Under the pieces are notes generated by a model that ran no database searches, was not told the DNA's origin, and saw only the letters and a program-made list of their open reading frames with translations. A program made the translations under genes and the position numbers. 64,000 bases of DNA from Halichondria panicea. Lineage: Eukaryota > Porifera > Demospongiae > Suberitida > Halichondriidae. Each line of letters begins with the position of its first letter. The stretch's first letter is position 1. Below are positions 20,748 to 31,644 of the stretch, in pieces. The stretch lies in the NCBI RefSeq assembly GCF_963675165.1, contig NC_087393.1, positions 2,609,502-2,673,501 of the forward strand, read 5' to 3'.

Positions 20748-21360
20748 TTTATTTTCATCCATCTCATCACATGCAGTTTGTACAAAATAATAATTATAGA
20801 ATTCCCCTCCCCACTGCTGAGTCAGCAAAAACCTAGAGCAATTTGGCAACTTGTTGACTTGGGACTTGTACCCTGGCCTTAAAAATGATTGCTAAAAGTT
20901 TGTTGTTTCCTATAATTATATAATAATTATATAATAGTTGTTGGCTCTGGTTACGACACTAAGGAAAAGGAGGGAAATAGAGTCATTTGAACCGGAAAAT
21001 GGATAGAAATTAGTTCTTAGACTTCATTATATTATTGTATATAAAAGTAGGGTCTCTCAGATAATTATGACAGCATAGGTGGCCATGGTGTGGTTTAGTA
21101 TATATGACAAATACATGTAAATCTTTAGTAAATCCTTTGATCTTTCAGGCAATCTGTTGCCTGTAGTTGACCATGGATCAATTTCAGGTAACAAATTAAT
21201 TGCATACAACAGATTGTAAGCAATTTATAACATACACGAGGCAATTCGATGCTTATACAATGGTTGTAGGCAACAAATTGCCTGAAAGTTGCCTGGTGGC
21301 CTTAAGAAATGCAATTTTGAAAGAAACTCATAAACCTAAGCAACGCATTATTAGCAATCA
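20748..21360. other. Convergent intergenic region with a small inverted repeat
   Basis: This is the gap between the 3' ends of the Death/ZU5 gene (plus) and BRX1 (minus). 21145-21287 carries inverted arms CTTTCAGGCAATCTGTTGCC and GGCAACAAATTGCCTGAAAG, about 140 bp overall, probably a small MITE. No gene seen. Confidence 0.55.
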
Positions 21361-24300
21361 CTACGCATTATTAAAAATGTCATCTAGAGGGTCCACGTTA
21401 ATTCCTTCTTCTTCTTCTTGCCTCCTCTCTGCCAATGAGCGACGGGCATCCACTCGCTTCTTATACTTGTGCACAGCGTCAGCTTTCATTAGGCGACGAT
21501 GCTGTGCATGGGATCAATTCAGACAAGATCACTAATTTAATATTATAATTATATAGCTTACCGCATTAGGGGTGACATAGCTGGGATTTTCATAGAGAGT
21601 AGCTCCGCCAAAGCTACCTTCAAATACCTTTATTAAGTTGAGAACAAATCTTGGACCTGCATGTAGGAATAAATTGAAGAACAGCATATACACAACAGCT
21701 ACATGTACTGTATAAGTGAAAATCTATATATATATATTATAACGGGGAAAGGTTTGGGCCAATAGAGAGGTGTGTCTACATGTAGTTGAGAGGTTTTGAT
21801 TTGTTATCCACGTGTAAGCTTTATGAGTCAATTCATGTATCAAGCGAAACTTGGACTCCATTCTTCTCTATTATGGGTTCTTGGAAGCAGGCAAGCTACA
21901 AATATAGATTTTTATAGATCGTGTAGAAAATGCATACCTAAGCAATAAGTTTCTATACTAGTCCATGTGGCTGGCCGTTAAGGGGTTGAAAAAGTTGATG
22001 TGGGAACAGAAAGCTGGTTGTCATACGGAATAGCGAGGTGCATGGTTGTTCTTCAGGGTTGTTTCTACTGTAAGTATAATTATATAGATTTTCACATATA
22101 ACGTGGCTGCAATCTGAAATTTATCTGTTGGCCATTTTATACCAGACGGTTTTTATTCAAGGATATAGCCATAAAGCGGAGTTCCACTGTATACATTCTC
22201 AAACAGAAGTAGATACATGTACACGTACTACAAGCCAGACAGACAACTTATGCAACTAGTGCTAACCCTCGGCCATTGACATGAATAATAAAGATCTATA
22301 GCAGCCAAAAGAGAGTTATACCTTAATGTTACTATAGTAATTTTAGCGTTTTCAAATTTTTCTCTGTTTTTAGGCCGGCTACCATACTAATTTTGGCGGA
22401 TTTGTCAATATTTGTCAAAAGATATACAAGCATGAGTTTTAAAGCTGAATGGAAAGTTTAGAGTCAGATACAGATGAAAAAGGGCTTGCTTGCTTAGCAT
22501 ACTCTCAAAAGTACATTAGAAAAATGTTTGTGCTGTACATAGAAATGGTTTTAATGTTGAAAGTAAAGAGAATCTAGTGTAAAAGGTCGACTAAGCAACG
22601 CAGCCACTATTACTAGACAAATAAACAGTTTGAAGGACTATACTGCAAACGTTATGAACAGTACAGCTTATCCATAGCATGAAACCATTCTATATAGCAC
22701 TTAGATACAGTCATAATAACCAAGAGAAAAGTTAACATGGAGTAATTCAAGCTAAACTCATAAACTGAGCAAAGACAACGAGCTTAGAGCTTGTCAGTGG
22801 TATAAACTTACTTCTCTAGAGTACCTCCCAGCCCCTGAGTGATCACTAGTGGATAGGAGAGCTAGAAACCTCATAACGGTAACTACGAAAATATTCGCAA
22901 TCACTAAAATTAATCATAACGCGGAGTGTTTCAACCGTTTACACAGAGAGGCCCGGTAGTTTGGGGAATCCCCTTCCTGTTCCATCTATGATAATAGTAA
23001 CAATAAGGTACAATAAATGCTGGCTAAGCAGCAAGTAACAGGAGCTAGAGGCATGCTGAAACTTTCAGAACGGACTTTAGAGTGTATGTGAGGCATGCAT
23101 TGTGGACTAGGATCAAAAATAAGCCTGAAATAATGCTCCTGGTACGTTCTGGGGTTAAGATAAGCAAAGAGGCGACAATAATCATAATTCTAGCTTTCTA
23201 CTTTAGTGACCCTGTTCCATTGTTCCTGGTACAGGATCACTTCAGCTGTAAATATGTGCAGCCAACGTGCAAGTTCAAGCTTTTATTCGACAACGAAGCT
23301 TTAATATCAAAATCAGCCACTTGTTGTGTGAAGGCTATCCATACTGTACGCGCAGCGCTACGGCATCCAGGTGAGTAGACTCAGATATCACGAACAAACG
23401 GACAAACCAAACAACCGACTACTATAACCGCGGCCTCGGGTTAATAAAAACCGCGGGTGCTGATGTCTCATAGTCTCATAAATCTTCCTAGGGGAGAGAC
23501 CTTCTGAGCACTTTAGTCCAGAGGTCAATGCACAACAATGGAATGTTAATTTTCATTATGTCAGTGTCAAGACTTTCCAACGCATGCAAAAGGTCAACCG
23601 CAAACTCTTGACTGGTAGCTATAAATTTTTGTTTGGCTTGGCTCCAAAAACGTTGCTAAAAAAAGGTACGTTGCACAGCACTGCACTATTGCAGCCAACT
23701 CAACTTACTATAGCTCCTTGACTGGCTAACAGTAACCATAGTTAGGCTGACTAGCGCTAGCTATTATAAATGCGTCCTACTGTATAGAACGCATACGCTT
23801 CTTGCCATTCTTTATTTCCTTTATCCTTGATCTGATTGGTCAGATCAGAATTTCGATTTGGCCAAAAAAGTTCAGACTAAAGCACTCAGACGGTCTCTCC
23901 CCTAGGAAGGGCGGCTGATTCATGAGACTAGACGTCTCAGTAGAGGCGCTTTACTCTACATGAAGCTACACCAAGGGCGTATACAGAGAAGACGGCATGC
24001 AACTCACTATGTACCGTACGTACTCATCCGACTTCGTATCAGAGACCGGATATGCTAAAAATAGAATCCAGTATACGGACGTGAACAAGTGGGCGGTGTT
24101 ATTTACGGAGTTATAATTATGGGCATGTACATCAGAGCTGCCTTTGCTAGTTAGCTTAACAGTGCAGTATTATTTTAGGGAAGTGTCATGACCAGTCCTA
24201 GTCCAGCCAGGTCCAAGACAACCCCTTCAAGCGGGAAGTTAAGTGCTGGGCGCATTGTTAAGAAGTACCAGAGACTCAGGAAGACAGGTTTATTGTATCT

Positions 24301-27300
24301 AGGTTTCATGTTGCACCTGTTGGATGGTTTGCCTTTGCCTTTGACACTGCTAGTACGAGCCATACTGCTGCTGAGAACTAGTTTTACTATGCTGCAATCG
24401 AGCTAGCTAGCTACCTAGTACCTGCAGATACAAAGACTTTGATTTACCTTGTGCGGTCAAAGGTTACGCGTGGGCGTTTTTGTGGGCAGTTCTAAAAAGA
24501 ACTCAATACGAAGTCAGATGATTCTGAGAATAGGGTGAGTTGCATGCCCTCTTCTCTGGCTACACTTAATAACTTTTTACATTTGCCAAAAACGATGTCC
24601 CAAGTTTAAAGTCCATAATTAATGGCTGCTGCATTCTCTCAGTTTTGCAGCTCCTTCCTCACTCTTGCAGCTACCAATACAGCTAGCGTTCTAGTGCAGA
24701 ACTAATTCCTAAATAGAATACTTTCGAGTATTATAAGCAAAACTAGCCATAACTTAAGAAAGAAGCATTATTTTGCAAATCCACCTTGAAAACATGACTA
24801 GAAGCTCACTTCAAGTCAGCTGTAGCAGTCTAGACACACACACACAAACACACTATCATACGTATACCTCGCTGCGCATGAGCACATCGAGGCAAAACAA
24901 ATACACATGTGAGACTACATGTACATTAAAAAACACTAAATTTAAAATTACCGATTTCTGTGAGTCCACCACTATCCGTAATCTGCATAAAAAATTCAGG
25001 AGGGCTAATTACAAAAATCATGTGCACCGACTTAACAAGCACCAGGCTGTGGTGCAAAAATAATGCCTTGACTTTTTCGATAAATATTTATTTGCAGAAA
25101 GAATCTCATTAATCGATTATCCGGACACCTTGGTTCCAGAGGCAGGCCAGATACCTGAATATGCTAGATTCAGTTATACGCGAGCGTTTATAAAACTGGG
25201 TAGGAACTTTTTATGGAGGGGACCTGTAAAAGCCGCTAAAGCAGCACATACTTAAGTAGTCACAAATTGTCACACACACGTACAAAAATAACATTAGCCC
25301 TATAGCAATTTAGTACTCGCGTGAATACATTATTATTATGTACTCACCTGATAATTTCTGAACCAGATTTTGCCATCAAGAATTTCGAAGTGAAACACAT
25401 GATCCACAAATGGTTTACTTTTTGGGTGGTAATAAGGAGTCGAAAATATCTAGATAGTGAGAGAGAGAGAAATAATTATTGTGAGAAATTAACTATTTTA
25501 CAAGTCATGTGGATTAGGTGCGAAATTGAATTGCAGAGACTTACAACATGTATATGTAGCTTAGTAGTGAGTAACTACAACCTCCTCGAAACAGAAGTAA
25601 AAAAAGTAAGTCCAAAACACCCAGGGTTAAATTGAACCCAATTCACCACGCACACTGAAGCGTGGCAAACCACTACGATTGTGGAGATCGAAGCAGTGGA
25701 TTCAAATGCAATAAATTGGTCCACTAAACTATAATTTACTAGAGCACTGAACAGCTAACCCTCACCTGTTGAAATGAATAAATAAAAAACCAGAGGAGTG
25801 TTCAGTTAAAGAACAACAATCTGCAATTCTAGAGACCGGTAAAGGATCACTTCAGTTGCGAATAAATTATGTAGAATAAGGTTGCATGTAGAGCTTAGCT
25901 TTTGCTCGCTTTTATACGACAATAAAGCTTTAACATCGAAATCTGCCGCCATTAAAACTAATAACTTATTGTGTGGAGGCTATCCGTGCTGTAAACGCAG
26001 TGCTGTGGCATCCAGGTGAGTAGACTCAGAATACACAAACAAACAAACCAACGGACTACTATACCAGCTGGCCGTGGCACAGCCTCAGGTAACAAGCACA
26101 CACTAACTATACACTATACACAGGATCTTGATTAAACACTGACTCACCTGTGTGAGTAGATTCTTCAGTAACTCATTGTGAGGTGCCTCAGTAAACGACT
26201 GTGGAAAATTTAGTGTCAGGGAGAGCATATATTGTACATCAGCAAGACATAATTATCACATGGTCTGTACCATTTCCCAGGTGACGCACCAATCTTAAAC
26301 TTTCTCTCCAAAATTAGTGGAAGGTATTATGCATAATTATTTAAAATTTAAACTGTGAATTCCTTTCATAGCGTGGTGGCCAACCTGATCAAAGGAGAGG
26401 AGAGGTCTGGAACCAATCAGACAGTTTCCAGTCAGTTTGAGCTCATCCATAGTATGGACTGCATAATAAAAGCAGCACACGTGCATGTATATTAATAGGT
26501 TTCGACTGAGCTCTTACCATTTTCTACTAGGAATTTGAATGAAGGTCCATTGGGAACATTGGAGAGCCTATTATGTAACAGCACAAATATTATTATGCAA
26601 AGAGCACAAATAATATTGATTGTGACTCTCACCACATATACAGGTCCTTTTTCTTCTTCATTTCAAAGAATATGCACTTTCTGCAATTCTTCATTTCACA
26701 CACCTACAGAAATTAGTGGATACTCCTTATTCCTAAATATGCACGAGAACAAGTGCATACAGCCAAAGCATTTAGCGGTTGAAACTGTAAAGGATATGTT
26801 CCTACAGGAGAATTATAATCCGATTACTATAGATGCTTATAAATTGTATCAGTGGCAATAAAACTTAAAGGATTGTACATCAGCTTTAAACCGTAAGAGT
26901 CCACCGTCCAGTAATTTTGAATGATCGAACTGCCTGGGTCACAAATGTTCTTATAGACGAGTACACAGTGACACACAACAGCAACGGTACGTCCATGTTA
27001 CATGATGACATCATACCTCATTGATTGCTGGCAACTTGTCTTTTCTATCCAACTTTGTATCTATAAAAGTACAAAGTTTAAATTAAAAAGCTAGCTATGA
27101 ATTTCATTGTGGCACGTGAAACACGAACTGCTATAATTACCTTTAACTTGACTATCAAATTGTTCAAACATACATACATGTATGGCATGTGTAGGTAGGT
27201 ACTTATCAAATGACTGACCTGATCTGGAATGTGGTAGCAACATTCGCAAGTCGTTCATCAGATGTCGTGCTCTGGAGTGAGAGCATGATTATCTTACAGA

Positions 27301-29119
27301 ATACGAAATAGGCATCAAATCACATTGTTGGCACAATAGTACGCTATACATCTTGGGGGCGATCAGGAAGAGTACATATTGCACAAGATAAGGTATCAAG
27401 AGTTTCGTTTAGCTTATGTGGAGAACAGGTAAAGTACAGTTACAATAATCATCTTGATGCTCTGTCTATTGTTAGTACACACCTGAACGTGACTCCCCTA
27501 GCGCAAAAGACCAATACCCTTTGCTTGTTCTTCCACCTTTTGACCTGTGAGACAAAGGAATTAGACATAACACACTAATACAAAACCACATGCGCAGACA
27601 CACACAATAATCTGCTAATAACTGGTAGGTATCAAATTATAGTATAGTGGGTAAATTTGAGGACTAATTAAGTTTGGCAATTTGGTGAATCAGGGTGAGG
27701 GTAAATTAAAATTGTTTTTAGCTCGATAATGATACTGTCCCAATATAATTTTATCGCACGAGATCAATAATGCCGCACAAATTAAAATCACCAATAATGC
27801 CTCATTCGTCAAATTTACCTAATATACGGTATTAGAATTTAAATGTTTTTTTCACAGATCATTTAGATCTGGTAGAGCATGCATGGCAGCGTTCCACTTA
27901 TATAGTCTTGGGTCCAGGCTAGTTGGGCAGTATCAACACTAGTAGCACTTTTGTTCCACTGGAGGAAATTTGTAGCCCAATCAGATTGCTGCGTTCAAGT
28001 GGGAAACCTTACAGCTCAAATTAGCTGACAAGGCAAGAAGCTGGCTCACTGTATTCTTTTGATTTCTCCAGAGATGCACTAGAAAAGAAGCATGGTCTAT
28101 CTTAGTCTATGAATGAAGCTTAAATAGTAGTATCTTTGTATTAAGTCTTGGTACCAATATGGAGAAAACCAGTACCAGTAGCAGTTCATGTGTTATATAC
28201 GTGCCTTCTGGTCTTCGAAACACTTCTTCAGAAACATTGAGGTAGACTTATAGCTGGTTGTACCTCTTCCTTATGTCTAGCTATTACGAAAAAGGTTAAA
28301 TCTTGTATTACAGGCTAAAGCATTCATCTATTCTCTCCAAGAGTTACGAGGTATTTCTTGAAAACACCTTATATAGCTAGATCTAGTCAGCTAGACAATC
28401 AGCATTCAAATATTAATAGTTCTTTAGCTATAATTATGCCAGCCACTTAAGATTAAACAACATTCATACCTTGCCTCAAGTACCAGCGGAACAAAAGTGG
28501 TACTAGTACTGATACCCAACCATAAGCACTCGCGTTGGTTGGACTCCGCCCAACTAGGCTGAGGCCGCACTTTACATAAATGTCTGGTCGAGTTCCTATG
28601 TCAAACTTGTGCGGAAATTCTTGGACAGGTAATTAACCGCATCGCAGACGGACGTGGAATGTGATAATTATATTCACAACTGATCATGGGCGTGCACGTC
28701 GGTGCAGTTAATTACTAGATACACTTGACTACCACTTGTACAGATTTAATATTAGATTAACAATAGAGTCCAAGCCATCACAGCAAACCACTCCACGTGA
28801 CTCAAGGATGTGCAAATGGCTTAACCAAAAATGACCCTTTGTGTTATTAGTGCTTTCTCAAAGCGAACAGTTATTATTATTTCGAAAGTAAGAAGTAGGC
28901 ACTCTTAATACGTTTTACTTGCATGGAACCTCAGACCATAAATATTAGCTTACACACCTTCTTTGTCTCTGGTGCATCATTAGTTTCATGATCTACTGGG
29001 TCTATAGCAGGCTTCTTACTAGAAGTATGAGCTTTCCCACGTTTTCTCTTCCTAGGACCAACAGTACGGCTCTTTTGGCCTGTAGCAGCGTCAACACTCA
29101 CTGCTTCAGAGCTCTCCAT
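21361..29119 (-). CDS. BRIX1: Ribosome biogenesis protein BRX1
   Basis: BRX1 is a nucleolar Brix-domain protein needed for 60S subunit assembly. Twelve minus-strand exons join in phase into 311 residues: 29119-28958, 27544-27483, 27271-27219, 27060-27017, 26703-26633, 26567-26518, 26458-26385, 26198-26148, 25449-25348, 24982-24952, 21656-21562 and 21501-21361. Family signatures in order are a basic N-terminus, VKRWKNKQRVLVFCARGVTF, RHLMNDLRMLLPHS, VCEMKNCRKCIFFE, LKLTGNCLIGSRPLLSF, IFSTPYYHPKSKPFVDHVF, ITDSGGLTEIG, PRFVLNLIKVFEGSFGGATL then YENPSYVTPN. The tail HRRLMKADAVHKYKKRVDAR ends in an acidic stretch. The tail is shorter than in vertebrates. The tenth exon is only 31 bases. A 3.3-kb intron separates it from the last two exons. 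A candidate plus-strand gene overlaps this part. Confidence 0.95.
22310..22560. repeat. Dispersed repeat, inverted relative at 12445-12680
   Basis: CAGATGAAAAAGGGCTTGCT and ATACTCTCAAAAGTACATT match the inverse of 12530-12580. Located in a BRX1 intron. Confidence 0.55.
23071..23440. repeat. Dispersed repeat shared with 25840-26075
   Basis: GGATCACTTCAGCTG, CGACAACGAAGCTTTAATAT and GGCATCCAGGTGAGTAGACT all recur, diverged, in the second copy in the same orientation. A piece (CTGAGTCTGTTCACTTGGATGCC, inverse) also appears near 42778. Non-coding interspersed repeat. Confidence 0.6.
23471..23930. mobile_element. Mutator-like element, about 55-bp TIRs, 9-bp TSD
   Basis: The left arm is TAGTCTCATAAATCTTCCTA followed by GGGGAGAGACC. 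The right arm is the inverse of CTAGTCTCATGAATCAGCCG then CCCTTCCTAGGGGAGAGACC. Flanks GATGTCTCA (23462-23470) and GACGTCTCA (23931-23939) differ at one base. It lies in the largest BRX1 intron. Its right end is copied at 9466-9490 and 13605-13629. Confidence 0.75.
24188..25255 (+). CDS. Small unknown protein interleaved antisense with BRX1
   Basis: Two plus-strand exons, 24188-24287 and 25098-25255, join in phase 1 (GACAG/GTTTAT donor, TTATTTGCAG acceptor) to give 85 residues. The first part is Ser/Thr/Pro/Lys rich (PSPARSKTTPSSGKLSAGRI then VKKYQRLRKT). The second reads ERISLIDYPDTLVPEAGQIP, EYARFSYTRAFIKLGRNFLW and ends in a basic KAAKAAHT. I do not recognise the family. The second exon has a protein-like composition and no close repeat in the window. 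The donor is not strong and the start context is poor, so the first exon may be different. BRX1 exon 10 (24952-24982) lies in its single intron on the opposite strand. Confidence 0.4.
25840..26075. repeat. Second copy of the dispersed repeat at 23071-23440
   Basis: Shares GGATCACTTCAG, AATAAAGCTTTAA and GGCATCCAGGTGAGTAGACT with the first copy. It lies in a BRX1 intron, just below the 26148-26198 exon. Confidence 0.6.
27638..27835. mobile_element. Diverged GTATAGCGGG-type TIR element
   Basis: The ends ATAGTATAGTGGGTAAATTT and AAATTTACCTAATATACGGT are imperfect inverses. It lies in BRX1 intron 1. Non-coding. Confidence 0.5.
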
Positions 29120-29317
29120 ATCCAGTTAGCTGTCCTGATGACTATTTTCAGTGCCACGTGGTTGTTACCATACAACATCTGTGAAAAATTCGATTAGTGG
29201 GTATAAGTATCTACAAGCCCCTCCCCCAGATTTTGCAGCAATGGGACAGTAAACAACTTAGTAGGAAAAATCTAGCTAGTTTATAATAGTAAATCTATTG
29301 TGAAATAGTCAAGAGGG
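29120..29317. promoter_or_regulatory. Bidirectional intergenic region upstream of BRX1
   Basis: The BRX1 start codon (minus) and the ATG of the next plus-strand exon are 198 bp apart. The region is A/T rich with no clear TATA box. It should hold the BRX1 promoter; plus-strand activity depends on whether the 29318 exon is real. Confidence 0.4.
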
Positions 29318-29642
29318 ATGGATATCATTGCTGTTTCAACAGCAACAGCAACGCAAAATGAGGCTTCTTTTTGTCAGAAGGATTATAACTCTAAGTCTAA
29401 CACTCAAAACAACAATGACCATTGGGACCAAGCTGACTGTACACCAGAACACTCATTTTTGCTCAGGACTAAGAGCTGTCCAACTAGACCAACCACTGGT
29501 GGCCAACAAAACCTGTTTTTTGCCCGCCATTACAGTATCTTCTCGGCCAAAGGACTTGAGGAGGAGCCCGGCTTATCCATGCAGCTCACGGAGTACAACC
29601 GCAAGCACAACTCCTTGATGCGCCTGGATTTGAACAAAGAGG
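29318..29642 (+). CDS. Unrecognised first exon, partial model
   Basis: An open frame from ATG at 29318 runs to a plausible donor after LMRLDLNKE (GAG/GTTAGC near 29642). The translation is Gln/Asn/Thr rich at the start and then reads PTTGGQQNLFFARHYSIFSA and GLEEEPGLSMQLTEYNRKH. I could not find a second exon that joins convincingly before RADIL at 31645. It may be a 5' exon of RADIL, a separate small gene or a non-coding transcript. A Ser/Pro-rich open stretch after an AG at 31342-31344 is another candidate piece, but its phase does not fit the strong donor. Confidence 0.3.
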
Positions 29643-29659
29643 TTAGCTGTATTTAATGT

Positions 29660-31644
29660 ACCATGTAGAGTGAATTGTATTCATATGACTATTTGATTTG
29701 GAGGTGTGTCTGTGTGTCTGTCGTTTAGTAGTGAGCTGTACATAAGCACCTCTATATGCAGGACAAGTAGAAGCATTTGACATGCATACAATGTTATCAC
29801 AAGTAATTCGTAGTTGCAAGGGAAATGCGTTGTTCACTCATGTTTTTTCTGTGAAGACACAGTTCGTATCATTTGTTATGGGATACTTATTGGCTAAAAA
29901 TTATACTCTTTGTTTTGCTAATTAGGGAGCTGTTAAATTCCACTGCCTAATGATTTTCTGAATGTCAGCCATAATAAGAGTCGTTGTGTAATTAGGGTCA
30001 TAGCTAATGTGTGTGATTAGTTAGTTGTCAGTGTCACAAAATCATACACAATTCTTAGAGTAATCACAATTAGGACAACTTTATGCTCTTGCATGAAGCA
30101 AGCCAGCCTGCAGACAGTCTCAGCTCGTTGGTTTTCAATGTTCTTATTTCATGGACCATTGCACACACTCTTCTCTAAAGAGTTTGTTCTGTACCAATCC
30201 ACGATCTATCAACTGGACAAGTTTCATTCACCAGTATGGATCTGGCTAGCTATGTGTTGACAAGTTCTTGCATCTATTATACAAGACAGTTATACTGACT
30301 GGTGCAATGAATTTTATTCATATTTGAGTGTCTGAACAATGTGAGTGTCTGAACAATGTGTAAACATTGTCAAGCCTCTGCTGACTAGGGTTACAAGGGT
30401 CATGCTGCTTTGAATAATTTGAACTCACTTAGACGTTTGTGAGAGGGCACGATGCAGAGAGGACTGAGGATGATTACATCACTGCTGGTACACTACCCTG
30501 TCTTATTCATGTAATTATTGATTTCCATAGGGTGTTCCATAAAGTAATGTTTGAACTAAATAGTTGGCGTCATAATTATAGTTAGAGTACTAGCTGCATT
30601 ATGGCTCAGAGAAGTTCATAGGTTATACTTAATCAATAATGCTGTAATTTTATACTCTACAACGCATATCTGAGCTGGGTAGTGCTATCACATTTCAGGT
30701 TATCAAAATAGATTGCTTTGCGTGCTGTTCTGTACAATGTATTTATGTTCATTCACAATCATGTGATCACATAATTAAATGTGCATCGTACAATTGATCG
30801 GCAAAGGCCACAAAAGCATGTTCTTGAGTTTTGATATTAGATCTACAAGCATTATGCGTTTCATGCGCATGGATATGGTATTTCACACCTAGCGCTACAG
30901 GCAAGATGTAATTGATCTAAACAGTCGTGAATTTTCGTGGCTTCCTCTGTAAAGTATTTACTTCCATGCATCAGACATAGCAGCACTCTGCCTCGTGAAT
31001 TGAATTAGCCAAAGCATTATGTCAGCATGCTAGGAATGTAGGGTTGACACGAACATTCCATGCAGGCATGGACATTAGGCTACATACTTGTATTAGTGCA
31101 TAACAACCTATATAAGGGAGAGGTATGACGTGTAGAGTACAGACTGTTATAAAGCTGTGCCGCACACTCTAAAAATCAGTGTCTATAAAGCAAGATCAGT
31201 TTATTGTCGTCAAAGAGTTGGAGCTATGGTTTGCAGTCAATAGTGAATAGTGTTCTACTAGCTTGTTTTGTTACTTCAAAGTAGCTATACTTTCTGTTTT
31301 GCCAAGGCTCCCTTTGATCACCAGAACAAGATAATGAGTGTCCGCAGTCTGGGCCAACTTTGAGGGAGAGAGTTTGAGTATACAGCCATTCTATCACACA
31401 GAGTCCAATAGGCAACAGCCAAGTTTCCAGGCAACACCCTTTTACCACACATCCCCACCTTCTCCATTAAAGAACAGTAACTTGGCTTATAATCAGCTCA
31501 CTCCAAGCAACCTTGTCAGTCCTACATAGTTCAGCCACTACTGTATATAGTCGACAACACACCTACAGAGCTCTTGTTTGTGGCTTTGTGTGTTAGCATC
31601 TGTCTAAACAGTCTCAAGCATTAACATTCTATTGTCTACATACG
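29660..31644. other. About 2 kb without a supported gene, upstream of RADIL
   Basis: The interval is A/T rich with a 17-bp tandem duplication (GAGTGTCTGAACAATGT) at 30325-30360. It contains one Ser/Pro/Gln-rich open stretch at 31345-31527 of unclear status. It should include the RADIL promoter or a first 5' intron. Confidence 0.4.

Noticed and set aside
26535-26861. 108-codon plus-strand frame
   Set aside because: It is antisense to two well-supported BRX1 exons and their intron; no splice or domain support.
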